Below, in pieces: positions 47,456 to 56,514 of a DNA stretch of 64,000 bases. The notes beneath the pieces are model-generated. The model had not been told where the DNA came from. It made no database searches and worked only from the letters and a program-made list of their open reading frames with translations. The stretch covers positions 4,231,001 through 4,295,000 of the forward strand of contig NZ_CP025791.1 in assembly GCF_002886045.1 (NCBI RefSeq). The letters run 5' to 3'. Each line of letters opens with the position of its first letter. Position 1 is the first letter of the stretch. The position numbers and the translations under genes were made by a program. This DNA comes from Flavivirga eckloniae (lineage in GTDB: Bacteria > Bacteroidota > Bacteroidia > Flavobacteriales > Flavobacteriaceae).

Positions 47456-49309
47456 TTAATCTTGTTTAAACCCCAGCATATCATCAATAGTATTAGCAGT
47501 TACTGAATGATAATTTGATCTTGCTTTGTTATAAATAGCCAAGGCGGCATCTGTTTTATTATTTCGTTTAAAAGCTTTGTATAAGGTAGAAACATACCAA
47601 CGTCTGCCAACCCTAATTAAAAAATCTTCAATTTTAGTATCTACATCATTTCCGTGATAATCATGATTAATGGCTTGTTCATACCAAACCATAGCAATGT
47701 ATGAATTGTTTGAGTTGGTTAAATTGAAAGCCTCATCAATCATGGCTAAATGTTCTGTTTTAATATCCTCAGGGAAATTTCTAACAAAGTGAACCCATTC
47801 CTGAACCGTCCAATCTTTAGTAAGCGTTTTATCTACTTTATTGGTTTTTACAAATTGCTGAATTGTTTTTTCAACGGTTTCGAATTTATCGGATGCAATA
47901 ATGGCCTGGTTATCTGGAATGCCTGAGTTATAAATCCATTCGTTAGTATTAAACGTTATGTTATGCTTTTCTAATAAGTTTTCATTTAAATAAGTAACGA
48001 ATTCTTCAGTACTGATTGTTGAAAAGGCATGTTTTTTAAAATAGTTCTTTAGAAATACATCAAATTTTTCACGACCAGCAGTTTCTTCTAAGGTTCTTAA
48101 AAAAAGATAACCTTTATCGTATGCAATACTGTTCATGCCGTCATCGGGGTTACGATCTTTTAAATTTAGCTTTAGTTTGGTATCGTCTGGTGTATCTTTA
48201 AAGCCTTCTATTTCCTCTTCTAAATCCTGTCTTCCAATGTGTGCTAACATATTAGCTCTGTCTTTGCCATAAAGCGCTTCCATAATACGCATTTCAAAAT
48301 ATACCGTGAAGCCTTCGTTAAGCCAAAAGTCATTCCACGTAGCGTTGGTTACTAGGTTTCCAGACCAAGAGTGTGCTAATTCATGAGCAATAAGTGATGT
48401 TAAACTTTTATCGCCTGCAATTACAGTTGGTGTGGCAAAGGTTAACCGCGGATTCTCCATGCCTCCAAAAGGAAAGCTTGGTGGTAACACAATCACGTCG
48501 AATTGATCCCATGCGTATGTCCCGTATAATGCTTCGGCAGAAGCCACCATGTTTTCCATATCCGAAAACTCATAATGCGCTTTTTCTACCATAGATTTTT
48601 CAGCATAAATCCCTGTTCGATCACTAATGGCTTTGTATTCAATGTCTCCAACGGCTAGAGCAATTAGGTAAGGAGAAATCGGTTGCTCCATTTTAAAGGT
48701 ATATAGGCCATCTTGTGTTTTGGTTTTTGGATTTTCGGCACTCATTACTGCCATTAATTGAGAGGGTACTTGTACTTTGGCGTTATACGTAATTCTAACT
48801 TGAGGACTATCTTGAATGGGAATCCAGGTTCGTGTTAAAATAGCTTGTCCTTGTGTAAACAAAAAAGGGTGCTTTTTATCTGCGGTTTGCTGAGGTTTTA
48901 ACCATTGTAAAGCTTCTGTTTTATGTGTGGTTTTGTAAAAAACAGTAATTTGTTTGGTGTCATCGTTAATATCAATCTTTAAAGGATTTCCTAGTTGTTC
49001 ATCAAAATCACCTAAAGAAAATGTTGTGTCTTTGCCATCTGCCTGCACATTTTCAATGGTTAAGAATTTAGAATCAAGAATGATTTGTGATGCCTTGTTG
49101 TTTTTAATTAAATAAGAGGCTTTACCGTTTATAATTTCATTTTCAAAATCTACATTAATATCTAAATCGAGGTGGGTAATAATAGCTTCGTTAGGTTTGG
49201 AAAAAGAATGAGGTTCTTCAATATAACTTGGTATAGATTGGGCTTGTTTATTTGAACAACTTGAAGCAATAAGGATTATGCACCCTAGTAGTAACGTGAT
49301 TTTTTTCAT
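47456..49309 (-). CDS. M1-family aminopeptidase lipoprotein
   Basis: 617 residues. Lipoprotein signal (MKKITLLLGCIILIASSC, C18). The M1 exopeptidase motif GGMENP precedes the zinc site HELAH at 309-313 and the downstream Glu in WLNEGFTVYFE. The C-terminal helical domain resembles leukotriene A4 hydrolase. It cleaves N-terminal residues from peptides in the periplasm or at the cell surface. Start and signal agree. Transcribed alone. Confidence 0.94.
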   Translation of the reverse strand: MKKITLLLGCIILIASSCSNKQAQSIPSYIEEPHSFSKPNEAIITHLDLDINVDFENEIINGKASYLIKNNKASQIILDSKFLTIENVQADGKDTTFSLGDFDEQLGNPLKIDINDDTKQITVFYKTTHKTEALQWLKPQQTADKKHPFLFTQGQAILTRTWIPIQDSPQVRITYNAKVQVPSQLMAVMSAENPKTKTQDGLYTFKMEQPISPYLIALAVGDIEYKAISDRTGIYAEKSMVEKAHYEFSDMENMVASAEALYGTYAWDQFDVIVLPPSFPFGGMENPRLTFATPTVIAGDKSLTSLIAHELAHSWSGNLVTNATWNDFWLNEGFTVYFEMRIMEALYGKDRANMLAHIGRQDLEEEIEGFKDTPDDTKLKLNLKDRNPDDGMNSIAYDKGYLFLRTLEETAGREKFDVFLKNYFKKHAFSTISTEEFVTYLNENLLEKHNITFNTNEWIYNSGIPDNQAIIASDKFETVEKTIQQFVKTNKVDKTLTKDWTVQEWVHFVRNFPEDIKTEHLAMIDEAFNLTNSNNSYIAMVWYEQAINHDYHGNDVDTKIEDFLIRVGRRWYVSTLYKAFKRNNKTDAALAIYNKARSNYHSVTANTIDDMLGFKQD

Positions 49310-49462
49310 ATGATGTTTTAGTGTTTTGTATAGAAAACGAAGGTAGTTGTTTTTTCTTTTAAAATTTAGAATTAAAAGATTGTGGAGAAAATTAGATGTA
49401 CATTTATACCCTTAACTAAAGAGAATACTTGATTTTAAATTGTTGTCTATATACAGAATGTT

Positions 49463-49672
49463 ATGCAGAAAGTTTTAAGGGATAAAATTATTGAGGTTTG
49501 CAATAAAAAGATAAAAGAAAAAGGAGATAATGTAGGCGTGTCTTTCTATGCTTTTTTTGCTAATAAAAATGATAACCCAGAGTTGCTTATGGAAGCAGCA
49601 ACTTGGTGGATTATGGAGCATAAGCTGGATCATTTTGAAAAGGCTGTAAAAGTTAAGAGCTTAGTGGAATAA
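49463..49672 (+). CDS. Small conserved protein, DUF6500-like
   Basis: 69 residues, no signal. A compact mixed helix protein with [25 protein letters not shown], seen at '[19 protein letters not shown]', which I recall from a small family named DUF6500. Only 4 bases separate it from the next gene, so the two are co-transcribed. Function unknown. Confidence 0.7.
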   Translation: MQKVLRDKIIEVCNKKIKEKGDNVGVSFYAFFANKNDNPELLMEAATWWIMEHKLDHFEKAVKVKSLVE

Positions 49673-49676
49673 ATTT

Positions 49677-49910
49677 ATGGAATCTCAACCTAATAACCCA
49701 TTACATGGCATAAAATTGGAACAGATCATTAACGATTTGGTAGCTCATTATGGCTGGGAGTATATGGGATATACCGTTAATATTAAATGCTTTACTAGTA
49801 ATCCTTCGGTGAAATCGAGTTTGAAGTTTTTACGTCGTACACCTTGGGCTAGAACAAAAGTTGAGGCTATGTATTTGCAAATGTTGCAAAATAGAAAAAA
49901 CAAAGAATGA
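49677..49910 (+). CDS. VF530-type DNA-binding protein (DUF2132)
   Basis: 77 residues. The whole protein matches the VF530 pattern: [22 protein letters not shown] (seen as '[16 protein letters not shown]'), then [22 protein letters not shown], seen at '[17 protein letters not shown]'. The family has been described as small DNA-binding proteins of unknown biological role. Second gene of a two-gene unit. Confidence 0.9.
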   Translation: MESQPNNPLHGIKLEQIINDLVAHYGWEYMGYTVNIKCFTSNPSVKSSLKFLRRTPWARTKVEAMYLQMLQNRKNKE

Positions 49911-50011
49911 TTTTTTCATATTAGTTTAATGGTTTAGTAATGGTGCATAAAGAATGGCCATTACCTTAGTTGACTGGCGCCTTTTCCAATTTAAAATGGT
50001 TCATAGTAATA

Positions 50012-50464
50012 CTATGATAATTGTCTTAATCCTTCATAAACTAAAATACTAACAGCATTGGCTATGTTTAAACTTCTAACATGTTTGCTGTATAATGGGA
50101 TTTTGAAGAGTTTGTCTTTATGTGCTTCGATCATAGATTTGGGTAAGCCAACTGATTCTTTTCCAAAGATTAAAAAGAGGTTGTCTTCAAAAGGGATATC
50201 CCAATGATTTTTCGTTCCATGACTGGAAAGAAACACCATGTTTTGACCTTTGTTTTTTTCGAAAAATTCGTCAACATTATCGTAATAGGTAACCGATAGG
50301 TGTTGCCAATAGTCTAAACCTGCACGTTTCAATCTGGTATCATCAATCTTAAAACCAAAGGGTTTTACTAGGTGCAATTGCGAACCAGATGCTAACGCTA
50401 ATCTGCCTATATTACCTGTGTTATTGGGTATTTCGGGTTCTATCAATACAATATTTAAAGGCAT
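50012..50464 (-). CDS. trmL: tRNA (cytidine(34)-2'-O)-methyltransferase
   Basis: Methylates the wobble ribose of certain leucine tRNAs using SAM. 150 residues, the minimal SPOUT fold. Motifs: PEIPNNTGNIGRLALASG near the start, LIFGKESVGLPKSMIE, and SLNIANAVSILVYEGLRQL, the trefoil-knot region. It lies just past trpA on the same strand. Confidence 0.93.
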   Translation of the reverse strand: MPLNIVLIEPEIPNNTGNIGRLALASGSQLHLVKPFGFKIDDTRLKRAGLDYWQHLSVTYYDNVDEFFEKNKGQNMVFLSSHGTKNHWDIPFEDNLFLIFGKESVGLPKSMIEAHKDKLFKIPLYSKHVRSLNIANAVSILVYEGLRQLS

Positions 50465-50544
50465 GGTTTAACTGTTTAAAAGAGGTTTTCCTATATCGTC
50501 AATTTCATCAGTGTTAGGAGCTTTTAAATACCGTGTCATAGTAT

Positions 50545-51309
50545 CTAGTTTAATATGGATTTTACAAATTTATCGATGCTGTTAATGCCTTCGTTGGTAA
50601 CATGTTTTACAAATGCACTTCCAATAATAGCTCCTTTAGCATATTGTGTTGCTTGGGTAAAGGTTTGATTGTTACTTATTCCAAATCCAACGATTTGAGG
50701 GTTTTTGAGATCCATGTTTCCTATACGTTCAAAATATTGGGTTTGTTCGTCTCCAAAACCTTCTTGAGCTCCTGTGGTACTAGCGCTACTAACCATATAA
50801 ATGAAACCGTTGGAAATGGAGTCTATATAGCCAATACGCTCATCACTGGTTTGTGGTGTTATTAAAAACACATTTATTAAACCGTAGGTTTCAAAAATGG
50901 TTTGGTATTTTTCGTGGTATACATCTACGGGCAAGTCTGGTATTATTAAACCATCTATACCAATCTCTTGACACCTTTTACAAAAAGCTTCTACACCATA
51001 TTGGTATATGGGGTTGAAGTATCCCATGATGATTAATGGGATATTAACAGATTGCCTAATATCTTTTAATTGATTAAAAAGAATTTCGGATGTCATCCCA
51101 TTTTTTAATGCTTGAGTGGAACTGGCTTGAATGGTAGGACCGTCTGCCAGAGGGTCGCTAAAAGGCAGACCTATTTCGATCATGTCTACACCATTTTTTT
51201 CTAAATCTTGTATGATTGAAACGGTATCGTTAATACTAGGGTAGCCTGCTGTGAAGTATATGGAGAGTAACTTCTTATCTTCTTGTAGTTTGTTATTTAT
51301 TCTATTCAT
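50545..51309 (-). CDS. trpA: Tryptophan synthase alpha chain
   Basis: Splits indole-3-glycerol phosphate into indole and glyceraldehyde 3-phosphate. 254 residues from the ATG at 51309 (MNRINNKLQEDKKLLSIYF), the standard N-terminus. The catalytic Glu E45 (DMIEIGLPFSDP) and Asp D56 (LADGP) are present; GFGISNN and the phosphate-binding end are intact. An in-frame extension up to 51501 is spurious: it reads through a repeat element whose 3' edge abuts this ATG. Last gene of the trp operon. Confidence 0.95.
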   Translation of the reverse strand: MNRINNKLQEDKKLLSIYFTAGYPSINDTVSIIQDLEKNGVDMIEIGLPFSDPLADGPTIQASSTQALKNGMTSEILFNQLKDIRQSVNIPLIIMGYFNPIYQYGVEAFCKRCQEIGIDGLIIPDLPVDVYHEKYQTIFETYGLINVFLITPQTSDERIGYIDSISNGFIYMVSSASTTGAQEGFGDEQTQYFERIGNMDLKNPQIVGFGISNNQTFTQATQYAKGAIIGSAFVKHVTNEGINSIDKFVKSILN

Positions 51310-51540
51310 TTTTTTGTCATTCCTGAGAAGGCAGGAATCTATTTTTTTAGTTAAATTTTTATTTTGTTCATTTTTTGCTTGTCCAAAAAACGAACCAAAA
51401 AAGGACATCCAAGCCAAGGAATTTTCAGTTTTAAAAACTGAAAACCGATTTAAAAACTCCGCGTCGAACTGTGTTCTCCTGTTCTCGGAGCTTTTCTTCA
51501 TCTATTCTGTGCCTTGGCAGGTCAATTCTGCGAATTGATT
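51310..51540 (-). repeat. Dispersed repeat block in the trpB-trpA gap
   Basis: The palindromic core (51316-51339; minus strand GATTCCTGCCTTCTCAGGAA then TGAC) ends six A before the trpA ATG. The rest is related to the longer elements at trpD and trpG in its opening part, then diverges. It contains a short CAGTTTTAAAAACTG palindrome. No gene. Confidence 0.65.
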
Positions 51541-51605
51541 AGGGGCTTAACTATCTATAATGTTCTATTTCTAATTTCAGACTTAAGTCCTTTTTTTAGT
51601 ATAAT

Positions 51606-52787
51606 TTATATTTTAAAGTATTCTATGTAATTCTCCAAATCTTTATCACCGCGACCAGATAAGCTCACTACAACAACATCATCGGGTTTAAATGTTTTTT
51701 GTTCGAATATAGCCAGTGCGTGAGAGCTTTCTATTGCCGGAATAATGCCTTCTAATTCACATAACTTTAATCCGGCTTTCATAGCATCGTCGTCTGTGAT
51801 TGCCATAAATTCAGCTCGTCCAGTTTTGCATAAATGAGAATGCATAGGACCAACACCGGGGTAGTCTAGACCAGCCGAAATGGAATAAGGTTCGGTTATT
51901 TGACCATCGTTTGTCTGCATCAATAAGGTTTTGCATCCGTGAATAATACCTTCTTTTCCTAATACTGATGTTGCTGCACTTTCTCCAGAATCAACTCCTA
52001 AACCAGCTGCTTCAACTGCAATAATATTTACTTGGTCTTCATGTAAAAAATGGTAGTAGGTTCCGGCTGCATTACTTCCTCCTCCAATACATGCAACAAC
52101 ATAATCGGGGTTTTCTCTGCCTTCATGTTCTTTTAACTGCCATTTGATTTCTTCTGAAATCACCGATTGAAATCTAGTTACCATATCGGGATAGGGATGA
52201 GGCCCAATAGCAGACCCTATAATGTAATGGGTGTTTACTGGATTGTTGATCCAATCTCGAATGGCTTCGTTAGTGGCATCTTTTAGGGTACGACTTCCTG
52301 AAAGTGCAGGTACTACTTTAGCTCCTAACATTTTCATTCTGGCAACGTTTGGCGCTTGTCTTTTAATGTCGATTTCGCCCATATAAACGATACACTCTAA
52401 GCCCATTAGGGCACAAACGGTAGCGGTTGCTACACCATGTTGTCCTGCGCCGGTTTCTGCAATAATCCTGCGCTTTCCTAATCGTTTGGCCATTAATATC
52501 TGACCAATGGTATTGTTTATTTTGTGCGCTCCGGTATGGTTTAAATCCTCTCGTTTTAAATAAATTTTGGTGTTGTATTTTTCAGAAAGGCGTTTTGCAA
52601 AATAGAGCGGGGACGGGCGTCCAACATAATCTTTTAAGAGTTGGTTAAACTCTTTTTGAAATTCTGGTTCTGCCATAACTTTTAGGTAGTTTTGGCGTAA
52701 CTCTTCTACATTAGGATAAAGCATTTCAGGAATGTATGCACCTCCAAATTCGCCGTAATATCCTTTTTCGTCTACGTTATAATTCAT
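51606..52787 (-). CDS. trpB: Tryptophan synthase beta chain
   Basis: Condenses indole with serine using PLP. 393 residues from ATG 52787 ([20 protein letters not shown]), chosen over an upstream ATG at 52817 that adds ten unrelated residues. The PLP lysine is K89 in HTGAHKINN; the phosphate loop GGGSNAAG, and SGRGDKDL near the C-terminus, are conserved. Upstream lies another dispersed repeat. Confidence 0.96.
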   Translation of the reverse strand: MNYNVDEKGYYGEFGGAYIPEMLYPNVEELRQNYLKVMAEPEFQKEFNQLLKDYVGRPSPLYFAKRLSEKYNTKIYLKREDLNHTGAHKINNTIGQILMAKRLGKRRIIAETGAGQHGVATATVCALMGLECIVYMGEIDIKRQAPNVARMKMLGAKVVPALSGSRTLKDATNEAIRDWINNPVNTHYIIGSAIGPHPYPDMVTRFQSVISEEIKWQLKEHEGRENPDYVVACIGGGSNAAGTYYHFLHEDQVNIIAVEAAGLGVDSGESAATSVLGKEGIIHGCKTLLMQTNDGQITEPYSISAGLDYPGVGPMHSHLCKTGRAEFMAITDDDAMKAGLKLCELEGIIPAIESSHALAIFEQKTFKPDDVVVVSLSGRGDKDLENYIEYFKI

Positions 52788-52792
52788 TTTAT

Positions 52793-52900
52793 CTTCCTTT
52801 TTGTTATTTTGAATCACGCTTTTGGGCGTGATGTGACAATCTGCTTCTTTTGTAGGCGTTACTTCGGTCGTTTACCTTCGACTGCGCTCAGACTGACACG
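52793..52900 (-). repeat. Repeat-derived spacer between trpF and trpB
   Basis: It contains a TGTTATTTTGAATCACGC edge like the GTCATTC...GAATC family, a small CACGC..GCGTG palindrome, and the TTCGACTGCGCTCAGACTGA stretch, a type of sequence often dispersed in flavobacterial genomes. No gene. Confidence 0.45.
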
Positions 52901-53632
52901 CTACTTAATAACATTATTTTTAAATTCTTTTAATTGTTCAATATTTTTTAATCCGGGTTCTATTTCGAATTTGCTGTTCACATCTAAGGCATAGCAATAC
53001 TTTGATGCTTCACTTCGTTTAAATTTTTTAATGTCTTCTATTTGGTCTAAACCTATACCTCCACTTAAAAAGAAAGGTTTTGTTGAGGGGTAGTTGCTTA
53101 AAACATTCCAATCGAATGTATACCCATTACCCCCTGGTAATTTACCTTTTGTATCGAATAAATAATAATCGCAAACGGTTTCATAAGGCTTTAAGACCTC
53201 AAAATTAAACTCGTCTTTGATTGAGAATACTTTGATGATCTCAACCTGAACTTGTTTCAGGTTCTTATTTTGAGATGCTGAAACAAGTTCGTCATGACGA
53301 CGACGCAAAGCACCACAATACTCGGGTGATTCTTTGCCATGTAATTGAACGGCTTGTAAGTGATGCGTTTTTATTTGTTCAATAACATATTCCAAACTTT
53401 CATCTACAAAAACACCTGTTTTTTTAATGGATCCTGGCAATTCCGGAATATTGGTATTAAAATGTCTTGCAGATTTTTCATAAAATATAAACCCAAGATA
53501 ATCCGGTTGCAAATCAGCAACCTGAGCTATGTTGTCTTTATATTTCATACCACAAACTTTTAGCTTTAACCCAGCTTTCTCTAGAGAGGTTGTTTTGTTA
53601 GTTTGTGATATGTTTTTTTCTTCTTTTTTCAT
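52901..53632 (-). CDS. trpF: Phosphoribosylanthranilate isomerase with an in-frame insertion
   Basis: Isomerises N-(5-phosphoribosyl)anthranilate (TIM barrel). 243 residues, longer than the usual 200-220. The first strand KVCGMKYKDNI starts only at residue 25, so there is a 22-residue extension (MKKEEKNISQTNKTTSLEKA), and ATG 53632 is the only usable start. Between ESPEYCGAL and EIIKVFS lie about 21 extra residues (110-130) encoded by a palindromic repeat. FFLSGGIG and LDVNSKFEIEPG at the phosphate-binding end are intact, so the enzyme is probably active. Confidence 0.92.
   Translation of the reverse strand: MKKEEKNISQTNKTTSLEKAGLKLKVCGMKYKDNIAQVADLQPDYLGFIFYEKSARHFNTNIPELPGSIKKTGVFVDESLEYVIEQIKTHHLQAVQLHGKESPEYCGALRRRHDELVSASQNKNLKQVQVEIIKVFSIKDEFNFEVLKPYETVCDYYLFDTKGKLPGGNGYTFDWNVLSNYPSTKPFFLSGGIGLDQIEDIKKFKRSEASKYCYALDVNSKFEIEPGLKNIEQLKEFKNNVIK
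53243..53305 (-). repeat. Palindromic repeat inserted in frame inside trpF
   Basis: Two perfect 13-bp arms, GAACTTGTTTCAG at 53248-53260 and CTGAAACAAGTTC at 53278-53290, with a 17-base loop, inside coding sequence. The GAACTTGTTTCAGCATCTC-type core resembles a repeat I recall as dispersed between genes in Flavobacteriaceae. Confidence 0.75.
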
Positions 53633-53662
53633 TCGAGTAAGTGTTCTCCTCCTTTGGATGAG

Positions 53663-54445
53663 TTAGAGGAGACTCTCTATAAATTGTTTAGCGCTTTCGC
53701 CTGCGTTATCGGTTTTCATAAAGTTTTCGCCTATTAAAAAGCCTTGATATCCATAAGGTTTTAATTCTTTAATGGCTTCAATATTACTAATGCCGCTTTC
53801 TGAAACTTTTACAAAATCATTAGGAATAAGTTGGCTTAATGTTTTACTGGTTTCTAAGCTAACATCGAAGGTTTTTAAATTCCTGTTATTTACGCCTAAC
53901 ATATCTAATGAAGGCATAACGGATTTATGTAATTCTTCTTCGTTGTGAACTTCTAACAGAACATCTAAATTTAAACGTTTTGCAAATTCTGAAAACTGTT
54001 TTATTTCTTCACGGGTTAAAATAGCTGCTATCAATAATATGACATCGGCACCGTAGGCTTTGGCTTCAAGTAGCTGATATTCGTCTATAATAAACTCTTT
54101 ACGGAGTAATGGTAAATTACAGCTTGCTCTGGCAAGCAACAGATCGTCTAACGACCCTCCAAAGTATTTTCCGTCTGTTAAAACGGACATGCCACAAACA
54201 CCAGCATCTTCATAACCTTTTGCAACATCTTGAACGTTAAATCCTTGATTGATTACCGATTTTGATGGGGAACGCCTTTTGTGCTCTGCAATAATTCCTG
54301 TATTGCTATGGCGTAACTTATCGGCAAGCGAAATAGTCGCTCTTTCAAATAAAACGGATTGTTCTAGTTGCGATACTGGAATTAAGCCTTTGCGTAGTGC
54401 GACTTCTTCTCGTTTATCTTTTACTATTTTATCTAGTATGGTCAT
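53663..54445 (-). CDS. trpC: Indole-3-glycerol-phosphate synthase
   Basis: Ring closure step to indole-3-glycerol phosphate. 260 residues. Catalytic blocks: IAEHKRRSPSKSVIN, VLTDGKYFGGSLDDL, LLRKEFIIDEYQLLEAKAYGAD (seen as 'LLRKEFIIDEYQLLEA'), LLEVHNEEEL, GVNNRNLKTF and VSESGI. Stand-alone, not fused to trpF. Separated from trpD by the heptamer minisatellite. Confidence 0.96.
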   Translation of the reverse strand: MTILDKIVKDKREEVALRKGLIPVSQLEQSVLFERATISLADKLRHSNTGIIAEHKRRSPSKSVINQGFNVQDVAKGYEDAGVCGMSVLTDGKYFGGSLDDLLLARASCNLPLLRKEFIIDEYQLLEAKAYGADVILLIAAILTREEIKQFSEFAKRLNLDVLLEVHNEEELHKSVMPSLDMLGVNNRNLKTFDVSLETSKTLSQLIPNDFVKVSESGISNIEAIKELKPYGYQGFLIGENFMKTDNAGESAKQFIESLL

Positions 54446-54451
54446 TTTTAG

Positions 54452-54583
54452 TGTTCGTATTCAGTGTTCAGTGTTCAGTTCTCAGTATTCAGTGTTCGGT
54501 ATTCAGTGTTCAGTGTTCAGTATTCAGTGTTCAGTATTCAGTGTTCAGTGTTCAGTGTTCGGTGTTCAGTGTTCGGTGTGCAA
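54452..54583. repeat. Heptamer minisatellite between trpD and trpC
   Basis: About 19 units of 7 bases, mostly AGTGTTC with AGTATTC and GGTGTTC variants and one 6-base unit. A degenerate ACTG-rich tail follows to about 54625. It lies in the trp transcript between the trpD stop and the trpC start. Because 7 is not a multiple of 3 it gives open but meaningless frames on the plus strand. Confidence 0.92.
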
Positions 54584-54626
54584 CTGCTTACTGCCACTGT
54601 ATACTGATCACTGCGACTGCGTACTA

Positions 54627-55619
54627 TCATCTACTCATTTCTATTAATTTATCTAAACTTGCTTTTGCTTTTCCAGAAAGTAAGGATTCTTTTGCTTGCT
54701 CAAATCCTTCTTTATGGCTAATCTGTTTTGTTGTTGCAATGGCTAATCCTGCATTGGCACAAACGACATGGTTCTGTGGTTCGGTACCTTTTCCTTCGAT
54801 AACATTTATAAAAATTTTAGCAGCATCTTCTACAGTGTTTCCTCCAAAAATAGATTCTTGGGTAATTGTTGATATTCCTAAATCTTCTGGTGAAAACATG
54901 GTTTCGGAATTGTTGGAAATGACTTTGGTATTTCCGGTTAATGAGATTTCGTCGTAACCGTCTAATGCGTGAACGATACTGTAATTTTTATCTGTATTTT
55001 GATATAAATAGCCGTATAATCGTAATAGCTCTAAGTTAAAAACGCCTACCATCTGGTTTTTAGGAAACGATGGGTTTACCATTGGGCCTAGCATGTTGAA
55101 AAATGTTTTTACGCCTAATTCGCGACGAATTGGTGCTACATTCTTCATAGCTGGGTGAAATAATGGTGCATGTAACACACAAATCCCTGCTTTATCTATG
55201 GATCGTTTTAAAAAGTCTTCATCATTAGAAAATTTAATGCCTAAATATTCCATAACGTTTGAAGATCCGCAAGCAGAAGATACTCCATAATTACCGTGTT
55301 TTGCTACTTTAATACCTGCCCCGGCTGATACAAATGATGACAGGGTAGAAATATTAAAAGTGTCTTTTCCATCACCGCCGGTTCCGCATAAATCAATGGC
55401 ATTGAAATCTTTTAAATCTATGGCAATACACAATTCCAATAAGGCATCTCTAAAGCCTCTTAATTCCTCTAGAGTGATGCTTCTCATCATAAAAACGGTT
55501 AGGAAAGAAGCTATCTGACTTTGGTTGTACATCCCATTGGAAATGTTTACCAATACTTGTTTAGCTTCTTCGCTTGAGATGTTTTCGTGATTTATAAGTC
55601 TGTTTAATAAGTTTTTCAT
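54627..55619 (-). CDS. trpD: Anthranilate phosphoribosyltransferase
   Basis: Transfers phosphoribose from PRPP to anthranilate. 330 residues. Motif CGTGGDG at 78-84, then KDTFNIST; KHGNYGVSSACGSSNVMEYLG (seen as 'GNYGVSSACGSSNVMEYLG') and the NMLGPMVNP segment are typical. A dispersed repeat begins directly upstream of its ATG. Confidence 0.97.
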   Translation of the reverse strand: MKNLLNRLINHENISSEEAKQVLVNISNGMYNQSQIASFLTVFMMRSITLEELRGFRDALLELCIAIDLKDFNAIDLCGTGGDGKDTFNISTLSSFVSAGAGIKVAKHGNYGVSSACGSSNVMEYLGIKFSNDEDFLKRSIDKAGICVLHAPLFHPAMKNVAPIRRELGVKTFFNMLGPMVNPSFPKNQMVGVFNLELLRLYGYLYQNTDKNYSIVHALDGYDEISLTGNTKVISNNSETMFSPEDLGISTITQESIFGGNTVEDAAKIFINVIEGKGTEPQNHVVCANAGLAIATTKQISHKEGFEQAKESLLSGKAKASLDKLIEMSR

Positions 55620-55869
55620 TTTTTGTCATTCCTGCATAGACAGGGATCTTTTTAATTTTACTTTCTATTTTGCTTTAGTTCATATTACCTTGATATAATA
55701 CCCTTACTACGCTCAGGATAAACCAAGTCAAAAAATCATATCAAAATTAGAAAATTGCTAAAGCACCATTTACTTTCGGAATTATGTGCTTGAGGCTCCG
55801 CTTCGCATCTCTATGCCTTTGTTCATTATTTTTGAATTTTGATGATTCCGACTGTGTCGGAAATTCAAG
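55620..55869 (-). repeat. Extended dispersed repeat upstream of trpD (copy A)
   Basis: About 250 bases that align along their length with the element upstream of trpG (56515-56772). Its palindromic core (55625-55648; minus strand GATCCCTGTCTATGCAGGAA then TGAC) ends five A before the trpD ATG. It contains CCGACTGTGTCGG near the far end. Bases 55870-55947 are an ACTG-rich spacer to trpG. Confidence 0.75.
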
Positions 55870-55947
55870 TTCGATTTAAATGTCATTATCTAATTTTTAG
55901 TTATAGTTTTTTCAGCTGAGTAAGCACTGCTTACTGCCCACTGTTAA

Positions 55948-56514
55948 CTAATGTGCTAACCAGTTCTCTAATATTTTTTTTCCGTTTGGTGTTAAAACCG
56001 ATTCTGGATGGTACTGTACACCTTTTACATCGTAAACTTTATGACGTAGCGACATCACTTGTCCGTTTTCATCAAACGACGTGGCTTCCAGGCTATCTGG
56101 TAAATCTGGATTAACAACCCAAGAGTGGTAGCGACCTACTTCTATGTTTTTATCTAAACCTTTAAAGATAGGTTCGTCATCAACACTAATGGTTACATTT
56201 GTTGAAACGCCGTGATATACTTCGTCTAAATTAATTAACGATCCGCCAAAAACTTCGCCTATTGCTTGTTGCCCCAGGCAGACGCCTAAAATACTTTTAG
56301 TAGGCGCATACTTTTCAATAATTGGTTTTAATAAACCAGCTTCGTCTGGAATACCTGGCCCTGGTGATAATACAATTTTATCGAACGGTTCTACATCTTC
56401 TAAAACCAATTTATCATTCCTTACTACTGTAACATCACAATTTAAATCTTCAAGATAGTGGACTAAATTGTATGTAAAACTATCGTAATTATCTATAACT
56501 AGTACTTTCGTCAT
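55948..56514 (-). CDS. trpG: Anthranilate synthase glutamine amidotransferase component
   Basis: Supplies ammonia from glutamine to TrpE. 188 residues, class I amidotransferase: IDNYDSFTYNLVHYL at the start, oxyanion region LSPGPGIPDEAG, nucleophile C79 in GVCLGQQAIGEVFGG, and the His-Glu pair in GVQYHPESVLTP. Could also serve folate synthesis, but its operon place makes the trp role primary. Confidence 0.96.
   Translation of the reverse strand: MTKVLVIDNYDSFTYNLVHYLEDLNCDVTVVRNDKLVLEDVEPFDKIVLSPGPGIPDEAGLLKPIIEKYAPTKSILGVCLGQQAIGEVFGGSLINLDEVYHGVSTNVTISVDDEPIFKGLDKNIEVGRYHSWVVNPDLPDSLEATSFDENGQVMSLRHKVYDVKGVQYHPESVLTPNGKKILENWLAH

Noticed and set aside
51310-51501. N-terminal extension of TrpA by 64 residues
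   Set aside because: It is translated repeat DNA. The conserved TrpA N-terminus starts at the ATG at 51309.
53633-53662. Shine-Dalgarno site for trpF (AAAGGAGGAG upstream of the ATG)
   Set aside because: The spacing to the ATG is about 13-15 bases, too long, and Bacteroidota rarely use such sites. The sequence resembles another dispersed intergenic repeat.
54397-54957. Plus-strand open frames full of Val-Phe-Ser-Cys-Gln repeats
   Set aside because: They are translations of the AGTGTTC heptamer array and run antisense into trpD. A 7-base unit yields a 7-residue periodic peptide in any frame.
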